Source: Candidatus Kapaibacterium sp.
Lineage (GTDB): Bacteria; Bacteroidota; Ignavibacteria; Kapaibacteriales; HRBIN21
Assembly: GCA_025059875.1 (NCBI GenBank)
Contig: JANXCT010000004.1
Location: forward strand, 62,001 to 126,000
Direction: 5' to 3'
Length of the DNA stretch: 64,000 bases
Below the pieces are notes generated by a model, which was not told where the DNA came from, ran no database searches, and saw nothing but the letters and a program-made list of their open reading frames with translations. Below, piece by piece: positions 56,927-64,000 of this stretch. The stretch's first letter is position 1; every line of letters starts with the position of its first letter. The position numbers and the translations under genes were made by a program.

Positions 56927-57439
56927 GTGAGTACTGAGGTCGTGTTCTTCTTCTTGTTTGGAGCTGCTGCAATCGGCTCCGCCTTAGCAGTCATCACGCG
57001 CCGCAATCCGCTAGCCTCTGCTCTGTGGATGATTGCCTACTTCCTCATGCTGGCAGGGCTCTACCTGACACTCCAAGCGTCGCTGATTGCCGTCATGCAG
57101 GTTCTCATCTACGCTGGCGCCATCATGGTGCTGGTGATCTTTGTCGTCATGCTCCTAAATCTTGGCAACCCTGAACAGCTAAGGGAACACTTCAACCCGA
57201 GAGTCGTCTTGGCCAGCGCTCTGGGAGCTTTGCTAGTGCTGCAGTTCCTAGTCCTCTTCGTAAGCCGTCCAACGGGCTACTCTGCGCCCTCTCCGCGTGC
57301 TGCCGAGATTGGCTCTCCGGAAACTCTCGGACGAGTGCTCTTCACAGACTACCTCTTCCCGTTCGAGGCAGTCTCTCTCCTCCTGCTGGCAGCAGTCGTT
57401 GGCGCCGTCGTCCTGGCGAAGCGGAAACTAGAACCATAG
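56927..57439 (+). CDS. nuoJ: NADH-quinone oxidoreductase subunit J
   Basis: This hydrophobic subunit of about 170 residues belongs to the complex I membrane arm. Helices are VVFFFLFGAAAIGSALAVI, LWMIAYFLMLAGLYLTL and the typical VMQVLIYAGAIMVLVIFVVM (helix with the conserved Tyr-Ala-Gly-Ala-Ile). The start is GTG 56927 with GGAGG about 10 bases upstream; the frame upstream to 56900 has no family match. nuoK follows after 12 bases. No other nuo gene is present. Confidence 0.92.
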   Translation: MSTEVVFFFLFGAAAIGSALAVITRRNPLASALWMIAYFLMLAGLYLTLQASLIAVMQVLIYAGAIMVLVIFVVMLLNLGNPEQLREHFNPRVVLASALGALLVLQFLVLFVSRPTGYSAPSPRAAEIGSPETLGRVLFTDYLFPFEAVSLLLLAAVVGAVVLAKRKLEP

Positions 57440-57451
57440 AGCAACACTCCG

Positions 57452-57760
57452 ATGACGCGCCTTCCGCTGGAGGCGTACTTGCTCTTGTCGGCAACCCTAT
57501 TCACGATTGGGGTTGTCGGTGTGCTAACCCGCCGGAATGCCATCGTCATCCTGATGGCGATAGAGATCATGCTCAACGCCGTCAACCTTTCCCTGGTCGG
57601 CTTCTCATCGTACTTAGGGAACCCTGAGGGACAGCTGTTGGTCTTCTTCGTGATGGCTGTGGCAGCGGCGGAGGCTGCCGTCGGATTAGCAATCGTGATC
57701 GCGCTCTTCCGGAACCGGCAGACTGTCTACGTTGACGAAGTCAACATCATGCGCTGGTAA
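57452..57760 (+). CDS. nuoK: NADH-quinone oxidoreductase subunit K
   Basis: This 102-residue subunit with three helices takes part in proton pumping. It contains [36 protein letters not shown] (Glu conserved in the second helix) and [20 protein letters not shown] (the second conserved Glu). It belongs next to nuoL in most genomes; here hpnC follows. Confidence 0.95.
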   Translation: MTRLPLEAYLLLSATLFTIGVVGVLTRRNAIVILMAIEIMLNAVNLSLVGFSSYLGNPEGQLLVFFVMAVAAAEAAVGLAIVIALFRNRQTVYVDEVNIMRW

Positions 57761-57843
57761 GCCTGCCAGGTGGTGTCCAGATACCACGCAAGGAACGGTG
57801 GGAAGACCTCCAGGAGCTCTGCCGCGCCGACGGAGGCAAATAC

Positions 57844-58707
57844 ATAGTCTCTACCCTCAGCGATGCTTCACGCTTCTGTCTGCGCTGGGCTCGTCAGCAC
57901 TACGAGAATTTCCCTGTAGCCTCTCTGTTGCTGCCCCCACAGACCCGGGTTCACGTTGCCCATCTATACGCGTTCGCCCGCCTGGCCGATGATATCGCTG
58001 ACCACCCCACAGCCTCCCCAACCGAAAAACTCCAACTCCTGGAGATGCTAGAGCAGAACCTCCTCGAGGCTCTCCGAGCTGAGTCCCTTCCGGGCAACCC
58101 CGTCTTGGCAGCCTTCCGCTCCACGCTCCGCTCAACCAGGCTTCCGCTGAGCCTCCCCAAACGGTTGCTTGTGGCATTCCGCTACGATGCCTGCTTCCAA
58201 CCGTTTGCCACTTGGCAAGATGTGGAGTGGTACTGTCACCATTCAGCTAATCCGATCGGGGAGGCTCTGCTCTTCCTCCATCAGAGCTGTACTCCACAGG
58301 CCCTCTGCGCTTCCAATGCTCTCTGCACCGCACTCCAGGTGCTGAACTTCTGGCAAGACCTCTCGGTTGACCTCCCGCGCGGGCGCTGCTACTTCCCACA
58401 ACAGCTCTTAGAACGGCATGGACTCCCTGAGCCCACAGCGCTGTGGCAGAATTCTACTAAATTGCGACTGTGCCTTGCAGAGGTAGCTGCCTTTGTCCAG
58501 CAGCGACTGGAATGGGCAAAGACTCTCTGGCGAGCCGCTAGCCACCCTCGGCTACGGTGGCAGATTGCCCTGACGTTGGCTGCTGCAGATACGCTCTATA
58601 AACGCTTGGTGGATCTGGGTGACCGCGTGCTCAGCTACCGCCCACAGTTGAGTGGCATAGATGGAATTGTCCTTCTCATACGGAGTTGGCGGTACCGGAG
58701 CCGCTGA
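57844..58707 (+). CDS. hpnC: Squalene/phytoene-synthase family protein HpnC, probable AUA start
   Basis: This protein of about 287 residues cooperates with HpnD (and usually HpnE) to make squalene for hopanoids. The motifs HYENFPVASLLLPPQ, AFARLADDIAD (first Asp-rich motif) and FWQDLSVDLPRGRCYFPQ (second) are seen. The only standard start in frame is TTG 57928, but the conserved FPVAS segment is encoded upstream of it, back to SDASRFCLRWARQHY. No ATG, GTG or TTG lies between the upstream stop (57733) and 57928. ATA 57844 has GGAGG exactly 7 bases before it and is the likely start. The 3' end overlaps hpnD by 47 bases. Confidence 0.8.
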   Translation: MVSTLSDASRFCLRWARQHYENFPVASLLLPPQTRVHVAHLYAFARLADDIADHPTASPTEKLQLLEMLEQNLLEALRAESLPGNPVLAAFRSTLRSTRLPLSLPKRLLVAFRYDACFQPFATWQDVEWYCHHSANPIGEALLFLHQSCTPQALCASNALCTALQVLNFWQDLSVDLPRGRCYFPQQLLERHGLPEPTALWQNSTKLRLCLAEVAAFVQQRLEWAKTLWRAASHPRLRWQIALTLAAADTLYKRLVDLGDRVLSYRPQLSGIDGIVLLIRSWRYRSR

Positions 58708-59581
58708 GCTGCCCCCAGGTTTCTCCACCACCGCTCCATACCAAAGCAGCTTCGCCTACTCCTTTTTCCTGCTACCTCGTCCACAGCGAGAAGCCTTGGA
58801 GACCGTGTACCGCTTCGCGAATGCAGTTGATAGCCTCGTCGACAACACCCCCAACGATTCGGAAGGAGTGCTTGCCAAGAAGCGGCAGTGGCTTGCTTGG
58901 TGGCGGCACCAAGTAGAGAGCATTTACACCGGACGAGGCTTCCACCCAGCGCTCCTTCCCTTAGCCCACGTTGTGGAGCGCTTTCAAATCCCGAAGCAAT
59001 ACCTACTCCTTCTCTTGGATGGCTGCGAGCGTGATCTCGTCCAGCGACGGTACCGCACCTTCGAAGAGCTCAAGGAGTACTGCTACTGCGTTGCCAGCAG
59101 CATTGGACTCATCTGCATCGAGATCTTCGGCTACAAGCATCCCCAGACCCGCCAGTACGCAATCTACCTAGGCTACGCTCTGCAATTGACGAACATCTTG
59201 CGTGATGTCAAGCTGGACAAGGATCGGGGCTACGTCTACCTCCCCCAGGAAGATCTAGAGCGCTTTGACTACACCGAGGAGGATCTCTTCGAAGAACGTT
59301 ACGATGAGCGCTTCGTGGAGCTCATGCGGTTTGAAGCCCAGCGAGCACGAAGCTTGTACCATACCGCCCGAATGTATCTCCATCCCGATGACCGAGCCAC
59401 GCTCTTCGCTGCGGAAGCTATGGACTCCATCTACTACCGTCTGCTGGAGAAGATGGAGCTGGGAGACTTCCAAGTCTTCCGACACCGCTACCGAGTCTCA
59501 CTCCCTCACAAGCTCTGGATTGCCTTCAAGACATGGCTCTCCAGCTACCTCCTCATTCGTCGCCTTCGAAACCTGGTGTGA
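58661..59581 (+). CDS. hpnD: Presqualene diphosphate synthase HpnD
   Basis: This 306-residue enzyme condenses two farnesyl diphosphates to presqualene diphosphate. Motifs are SSFAYSFFLLPRPQREALE, FANAVDSLVDN (a DxxxD motif in which the usual DD is reduced), CYCVASSIGLICIEIFG and LQLTNILRDVKLDKDRGYVYLP. About 24 residues precede the normal family start, encoded in the overlap with hpnC. Together the pair points to hopanoid or squalene synthesis; HpnE and the squalene cyclase are not in the window. Confidence 0.92.
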   Translation: MELSFSYGVGGTGAAELPPGFSTTAPYQSSFAYSFFLLPRPQREALETVYRFANAVDSLVDNTPNDSEGVLAKKRQWLAWWRHQVESIYTGRGFHPALLPLAHVVERFQIPKQYLLLLLDGCERDLVQRRYRTFEELKEYCYCVASSIGLICIEIFGYKHPQTRQYAIYLGYALQLTNILRDVKLDKDRGYVYLPQEDLERFDYTEEDLFEERYDERFVELMRFEAQRARSLYHTARMYLHPDDRATLFAAEAMDSIYYRLLEKMELGDFQVFRHRYRVSLPHKLWIAFKTWLSSYLLIRRLRNLV

Positions 59582-59635
59582 GCAGCCCCTTCCAGAATTT
59601 TCCGAGGTTCGTTCTACCACAGCATCCTCCCGACT

Positions 59636-62383
59636 ATGGAACGGCGCCTTTATCTGGTAGATGGCATGTCTCTGCTCTTCCGAGCATACCATGCCCTCAT
59701 GCGCACGGGCCTTCATGCTCCAACCGGCGAACCAACGTTCGCTACCTTCGGCTTCGCAAACATGCTCTTAGCGCTGCTCCGAGCTGAGCAGCCCGAACTT
59801 TTGGCCGTCGTTTTCGACACCCCCACCCCCACTTTCCGCCACGAGCAGTATGCCGAGTATAAGGCCACCCGCCAAGCCCCGCCGGAGGATTTAGCAATTC
59901 AGCTACAGCATGTCAAAGAACTCCTCGACGCGCTCGGTATCCCTCGCATAGAGCTCCCTGGCTACGAAGCAGACGACGTCATTGCGACGCTTGCCCGTCA
60001 GGCAGCTGATGCTGGCTATACCGTCTTCTGTGTCACCTCCGACAAAGATTTCTTCCAGCTCCTCTCTGACCGCATCTGCGTGCTCCGCCCCACAACACAG
60101 GAAGGAACGAGCTACCAGCTCTGGGACCTCGAACGCTTACAGCAGGAGTGGGGGCTACAACCTGAGCAGATTGTTGACTTCTTGGCCCTCGTTGGAGATC
60201 CTGTGGACAATGTCCCTGGCGTCCAAGGGGTCGGGGAAAAGACCGCCCTACAGCTTCTCCACCGCTTCGGCTCCCTGGAGGGCATCTTCGCTCATCTAGA
60301 TGCCCTAGACAAGCCCTCCCTCCAGCAACGCCTTCGCGAGAGCTCCGAGGCAGCATTCTTGTCGCGCGAGCTAATACGGTTGCACGTAGATGCTCCGGTA
60401 GAGTTCTCTCCAGATGCCCTCCGCCGCCGCTCTCCAGACGTTGCGGCCCTAAGGCAACTGCTGGAGCACCTTGCTATGCGGAGTCTGCGAGACCGGCTTA
60501 GTACGCTCTTCCCAGAGCTCCAGCAGAGCGCAGTTCCGGGACCGATGACTTCTGTCACCGCTGTGCACCTCGTCGCTGTGACTTCTACCACCGCGATTGA
60601 GGACATGCTCACCCGCCTTCGCCAGGCTGAGTGGATATGCATAGAAGCAGAGACCAGCGGTACTCACGTTGACGCCCAACCCACAGCTCTCCTCCTCTAC
60701 CCTGGAGGAGAAACTGCCTACTACCTGCCGTTACCGCCTCCTACCCCCACCTCTACCCTACAGCTTACCCAGACTACTCTCTTTGAGTCCCCCACTCCCC
60801 AGCAGACCGATGATAGCTCACGCACGCCGGAAATTCTAGCAAAGCTAACCCAGACCCTCCAATCCCACTCAATCCGAGTATGTGGGCATAACACAAAACG
60901 CCTCCTGCTGGCTCTCAAGCACCACTCCGTCGCTCTGCCGATTGGTTTCGACACAATGCTAGCCAGCTACGTGCTCAACCCTGACGACCAGCACAACATA
61001 GAGCCCCTGGTGCAGAAATGGCTTCCGGAGCTACCTACTATTCGCTGCGAAACCGAGAAGGATATTCCGCCAGAGGCCTCCGCTCTCTGCGAGAATGCCG
61101 TGCACACGTTCCATCTGCGCAAAGTTTTGGAAGAGGAGCTCCGTCAGCACGAGATGTTGTGGCTGGCCGAAGAGATTGAGTTTCCGCTGGCGGAAGTTTT
61201 AGCTCAAATGGAGTGGAACGGTGTGGCTGTGGACCCTGCGATACTGTGCGAGCTAGGTACCCAGTACCGCCGCGAGCAAGAAGAGCTCCGCCAGCGCATC
61301 TATGCTGAGGCTGGCGTAGAGTTCAACATAGACTCACCGAAGCAGCTCGCTGAAGTCCTCTTCGAGAAGTTGCACCTGCCGCCCCTGAAGAAGACAAAGA
61401 CCGGCTACAGTACCGATGTCTCTGTTCTCTCAGAGCTGGCGCTGAGCTATCCGATCGCAGCCTTAATCCTGGAGTATCGCCAACTGGGAAAGTTGCTCTC
61501 CACCTACATCGAAGCGCTACCCCAGTTGATCAATCCTCGCACCGGACGGATCCACACCACCTACAACCAAACTGGAACGAGCACTGGACGCCTCTCCTCC
61601 AGTAACCCTAACCTGCAGAACATTCCCGTCCGTGGCGAGCGTGGCCGTGAAATCCGCAAGGCCTTCATCGCACAACGTCCGGATTACGTCCTGCTATCAG
61701 CCGACTACTCTCAAATTGAGCTGCGGATCATGGCATACATGAGCGGCGATGAAGGCCTCATTGCTGCCTTCAAAGCCGGGCACGACATCCATGCCGCTAC
61801 CGCTGCTGGGCTCTTCGGAGTACCCCTAGAGCAAGTAACCCTCGAGATGCGTCGGGCTGCAAAGGTGGTTAACTTCGGCATCATGTATGGGCTTCAACCC
61901 TTTGGTCTCGCTCAGCGCTTGAGGATTTCGAAGACCGAGGCTCACCACATCATTCAGCAATACTTCGCCCGTTACCCCGGCATCCGTCGGTACATGGAAG
62001 AGACTATCGAACGAGCCCGCCGGCTTGGATACGTGGAGACTCTGTGCGGACGCCGCCGGTACTTCCCGACCATTAGAAGCCGGAATGCAACCGTCCGCGC
62101 TGCTGCAGAACGGGCAGCCATCAATGCTCCGATTCAGGGTTCCGCCGCTGACATGATGAAGCGAGCGATGCTAGCCATCCACCACCGCCTCCGCTCTGAA
62201 CGCCTCCGCACAATGATGATCCTCCAGGTCCATGACGAACTGCTCTTTGAGGTCCCTGAAGAAGAACTCCCAATCGTCCGCGAGCTCGTACGGACGGAGA
62301 TGCAGGCTGCACTCCCGCTCGGTGATATCCCGATCGTGGTAGAGCTTGGAGTTGGCCGCACTTGGGAAGAGGCTCATGCGTAA
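59636..62383 (+). CDS. polA: DNA polymerase I with degenerate proofreading domain
   Basis: This 915-residue repair and lagging-strand polymerase has a 5'-3' exonuclease domain (about 1-290: LELPGYEADDVIATLAR-like stretch, VTSDKDFFQLL, GVGEKTALQLLHRFGSLEG). The central 3'-5' exonuclease-like domain (about 320-500) has lost its key residues: Exo I reads IEAETS instead of DTET, the Exo II region has HNTKRLLLA without the Asp, and Exo III reads CENAVHTF without the Asp. The polymerase domain is intact: LSADYSQIELRIMAYMS, RRAAKVVNFGIMYGL, APIQGSAADMMK, LQVHDELLFEV. It is comparable to Taq polymerase in lacking proofreading. Confidence 0.93.
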   Translation: MERRLYLVDGMSLLFRAYHALMRTGLHAPTGEPTFATFGFANMLLALLRAEQPELLAVVFDTPTPTFRHEQYAEYKATRQAPPEDLAIQLQHVKELLDALGIPRIELPGYEADDVIATLARQAADAGYTVFCVTSDKDFFQLLSDRICVLRPTTQEGTSYQLWDLERLQQEWGLQPEQIVDFLALVGDPVDNVPGVQGVGEKTALQLLHRFGSLEGIFAHLDALDKPSLQQRLRESSEAAFLSRELIRLHVDAPVEFSPDALRRRSPDVAALRQLLEHLAMRSLRDRLSTLFPELQQSAVPGPMTSVTAVHLVAVTSTTAIEDMLTRLRQAEWICIEAETSGTHVDAQPTALLLYPGGETAYYLPLPPPTPTSTLQLTQTTLFESPTPQQTDDSSRTPEILAKLTQTLQSHSIRVCGHNTKRLLLALKHHSVALPIGFDTMLASYVLNPDDQHNIEPLVQKWLPELPTIRCETEKDIPPEASALCENAVHTFHLRKVLEEELRQHEMLWLAEEIEFPLAEVLAQMEWNGVAVDPAILCELGTQYRREQEELRQRIYAEAGVEFNIDSPKQLAEVLFEKLHLPPLKKTKTGYSTDVSVLSELALSYPIAALILEYRQLGKLLSTYIEALPQLINPRTGRIHTTYNQTGTSTGRLSSSNPNLQNIPVRGERGREIRKAFIAQRPDYVLLSADYSQIELRIMAYMSGDEGLIAAFKAGHDIHAATAAGLFGVPLEQVTLEMRRAAKVVNFGIMYGLQPFGLAQRLRISKTEAHHIIQQYFARYPGIRRYMEETIERARRLGYVETLCGRRRYFPTIRSRNATVRAAAERAAINAPIQGSAADMMKRAMLAIHHRLRSERLRTMMILQVHDELLFEVPEEELPIVRELVRTEMQAALPLGDIPIVVELGVGRTWEEAHA

Positions 62384-62623
62384 GTGCTGTTGCCCTCCAA
62401 GAGCCAAGGCACCTTTTCAGCTCCCAATCCCATCCATATCATAGGGTCTACTTGCGACCGTTCATTCGCGATATCCTACCAATCGTTTTCAGAGTATGCC
62501 GTCCACAGAATCCTCCCTTGTGGCTTACCGCGCAGCCATAGCAGTTTTGCGTCCGCAGATCTAACCTACGTGAGGGGTACTCCCTACGAAGCAGACTCCC
62601 CCACCTTTCCCCACCCTGATGGC

Positions 62624-62659
62624 GCTTGGCGCCCCCTACCGGGGGCACCAAGCTTTTTT
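62624..62659 (+). terminator. Strong intrinsic terminator downstream of polA
   Basis: GCTTGG and GCCCCC pair with GGGGGC and CCAAGC around a TACC loop, with one internal mismatch, followed by six Ts (62654-62659). It is oriented for plus-strand transcripts and lies about 240 bases after the polA stop. Confidence 0.9.
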
Positions 62660-63105
62660 AGGAGGAGGTATCTGGGCTGCACTTGTTCCTTACACCGCGG
62701 GTTCTTAGATATGGGCATGGAGAAATTGGCACCGTAAGGACCCAACACAGCCCGTCCGACTGTATTCATGTAGCTGCCAAAAACGAATCGAGCTGAACCT
62801 TTCCATCTGTCAAGGAGCAACTTCTCTTGCGATTCCCGGAATCCTCCGGCCCTATCTTGCAGCACCTCCTACTGGCTAGCCTCCCACAAGGCGACGACGT
62901 GGACGGCCTTAAATCTGTATCGGCCAAGCAACATCGTACCATCTGGCTATTCTGGGAGTCCCTCTGAGTCTTGGGACGCACAACTATGACCCCTGCCTCC
63001 TACAAGGGGCCGCCAGCAGCGATAAGTAGAGGAGCCAGCCACACCCCAACGGCAGAGACGTGCAGAAGAGGAAAGCGTGTGCCAATGTTTGCTCCAAAAC
63101 TTCTG

Positions 63106-63113
63106 TAAGTTTG
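63106..63113 (+). promoter_or_regulatory. Bacteroidota-type -7 element (TAAGTTTG) for the Lrp-type regulator
   Basis: TAAGTTTG matches TAnnTTTG. TTTG occurs 14 bases upstream (63088-63091), shorter than the usual -33/-7 spacing. The GTG start at 63148 lies 34 bases downstream. Confidence 0.45.
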
Positions 63114-63147
63114 CAACCAGCTGAAGTTGCTCTTGCAAGATCCTGAC

Positions 63148-63612
63148 GTGAAAAAGTTTCCAGAAGTCAAAGACATTGATCGCCTTATTTGCTCTCTGCT
63201 ACAACGCAATGCACGCTTGACCCTCCGAGAATTAGCTCGGCAGGTTAAGCTCTCCGTGCCAACGGTACGCGAGCACATCCGGAGATTGGAGGAACAGGGC
63301 ATCATTGAGGGGTACTTCACGAAGCTCAACCACAGAGTCTTCGGCTACGACATCACAGCGTTCATCTCCGTGTTCGTGGAGTCCAGCGTCCACTACCCAG
63401 AGTTCCTTGCCCGCTGCAAGCGGCGTCCGGAAATCTTGGAATGCCATGCCATCACCGGCGAGGCATCGCACCTCCTGAAGGTTCGGACGCACGACACAGC
63501 CTCGTTGGAGCAGTTGCTGGCAGACATCCAGCGCTGGCCAGGTGTCCGGCGAACGCTAACTAGTCTGGTGCTCTCCACGCACGTTGAAACCCTCGCCTTC
63601 CCAATACGGTAG
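63148..63612 (+). CDS. Lrp/AsnC-family transcriptional regulator
   Basis: This protein of about 154 residues has an N-terminal winged helix-turn-helix (DIDRLICSLLQRNARLTLRE, LARQVKLSVPTVREHIRRLE, QGIIEGYFTKLNHRVFGYDI). A C-terminal RAM/AsnC ligand-binding domain follows (AFISVFVESSVHYPEFLARC, VLECHAITGEASHLLKVRT-like stretch, VRRTLTSLVLSTHVET). The start is uncertain: GTG 63148 gives MKKFPEVKD, TTG 63127 adds seven residues. Its direct downstream neighbour is glutamine synthetase, a common Lrp-type target; control of glnN is an inference. Confidence 0.9.
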   Translation: MKKFPEVKDIDRLICSLLQRNARLTLRELARQVKLSVPTVREHIRRLEEQGIIEGYFTKLNHRVFGYDITAFISVFVESSVHYPEFLARCKRRPEILECHAITGEASHLLKVRTHDTASLEQLLADIQRWPGVRRTLTSLVLSTHVETLAFPIR

Positions 63613-63639
63613 GTCAGTCCCACTCTCCTGGTCTGTGCG

Positions 63640-64000
63640 ATGGCAGCGCCACATCATAGCTACGATGTCATTGCGGCTGCTAAGAACTGGCGACTCAATG
63701 GGATACCTACACAGCCAGCGGTACCTGTGGAGGAGATCTTCGCACAGAACGTCTTCACAATCGAGCTCATGCAGCAGCGCCTCTCGAAGCCCGTTTTCCG
63801 GTCGCTGCTAGCAACTATCCGTGAAGGGCGGCAATTGGATCCTTCGATTGCCGACACGGTCGCTTTGGCGATGAAGGAATGGGCACTGGAGCGAGGTGCA
63901 ACACACTACGCCCACTGGTTCCAGCCGCTGACCGGTAGCACTGCTGAGAAGCACGAGAGTTTCATCACTCCAAATGCTGGCGGTGGGGCAATTGCCGAGT
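63640..64000 (+). CDS. glnN: Glutamine synthetase type III, 5' part only
   Basis: The first ~120 residues of a GSIII are present and the frame continues past base 64000. The N-terminus [20 protein letters not shown] is followed by [20 protein letters not shown], the GSIII-specific opening. It continues with [28 protein letters not shown], the early catalytic-domain segment. GSIII makes glutamine from glutamate, ammonia and ATP and is typical of Bacteroidota and Cyanobacteria. It starts 27 bases after the Lrp-type regulator. Confidence 0.93.
   Translation, partial: MAAPHHSYDVIAAAKNWRLNGIPTQPAVPVEEIFAQNVFTIELMQQRLSKPVFRSLLATIREGRQLDPSIADTVALAMKEWALERGATHYAHWFQPLTGSTAEKHESFITPNAGGGAIAE

Larger units (their letters stand above)
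62384..63147 (+). other. Gene-poor region between polA and the Lrp-type regulator
   Basis: This is the only long stretch without a recognised gene (764 bases). It holds a strong plus-strand terminator at 62624-62659, about 240 bases after polA. A 56-codon open stretch near 62794-62967 has no start or family match. A TAAGTTTG promoter motif sits at 63106. I found no tRNA, tmRNA, SRP or RNase P landmarks. The stretch before the terminator could be the polA 3' UTR or a small RNA. Confidence 0.6.

Noticed and set aside
62384-62737. 117-codon plus-strand open frame after polA
   Set aside because: It runs through the terminator hairpin, has no recognisable domain and unusual composition for a protein; treated as non-coding.
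63068-63075. GAGGAAAG resembling the conserved P4 region of RNase P RNA
   Set aside because: It is followed by CGTG instead of TCC, and none of the other conserved RNase P blocks are seen in the region.

Overview
The window is a gene-dense bacterial chromosome segment, moderately GC-rich by eye. It suggests a member of the Bacteroidota/Chlorobiota (FCB) group. The evidence is: two secreted S8 proteases with C-termini resembling type IX secretion (T9SS) sorting domains; an Hc1/histone-H1-like small protein; a type III glutamine synthetase; a second-type EF-G as found in Bacteroidota and Chlorobi; and repeated TAnnTTTG motifs upstream of genes, which is the -7 element of the Bacteroidota primary sigma factor. 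The hpnC/hpnD pair points to hopanoid or related triterpenoid synthesis. No rRNA, tRNA, CRISPR array, insertion sequence or phage gene was recognised. The genus cannot be named from sequence alone.

Layout. 1-2.5 kb (minus): ferredoxin, amidohydrolase and the 5' part of kbl. 2.6-6.8 kb (plus): an exopolysaccharide block with an initiating sugar transferase, a Gfo/Idh dehydrogenase and a Wzi-like outer-membrane protein. 6.8-11.3 kb (minus): rpsA, a pentaheme lipoprotein cytochrome and an FGE-fold/PKD lipoprotein. 11.4-23.3 kb (plus): a long, tightly packed run of Wzc-like tyrosine kinase, M20 peptidase, two lipoproteins, tryptophan 2,3-dioxygenase, ComF, a UvrD-type helicase, an SDR enzyme and UvrC. 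23.5-26.8 kb: an NlpC/P60 lipoprotein, then a heat-shock pair hsp20-dnaK with structured leaders, closed by a strong terminator. 26.8-30.9 kb (minus): dnaX, bcp, a tatD gene fused in frame to an outer-membrane protein, and a frameshifted upp. 31-37.3 kb (plus): S8 protease, enoyl-CoA hydratase, an OmpA-like protein, a GT2 glycosyltransferase and purM.

37.3-44.8 kb (minus): fumC, then an envelope operon read from a TAAGTTTG promoter (membrane protein, small conserved protein, SurA-like isomerase, FlgD-Ig protein, second T9SS S8 protease, H1-like protein). 44.9-62.4 kb (plus): GDP-mannose-epimerase-like enzyme, carB, prmC, metE, an unrecognised Rossmann protein, purN, EF-G paralogue, nuoJ-nuoK, hpnC-hpnD and polA. 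62.4-63.1 kb is the only long gene-poor stretch and holds a strong orphan terminator. The window ends with an Lrp/AsnC regulator and the start of glnN.

Many neighbours overlap by ATGA, so translational coupling is the rule. The most notable oddities are an apparent AUA start codon for hpnC behind a near-ideal Shine-Dalgarno sequence, the tatD-outer-membrane-protein fusion, the broken upp, a DNA polymerase I with degraded proofreading motifs, and an FGE-fold lipoprotein lacking the active-site cysteines.
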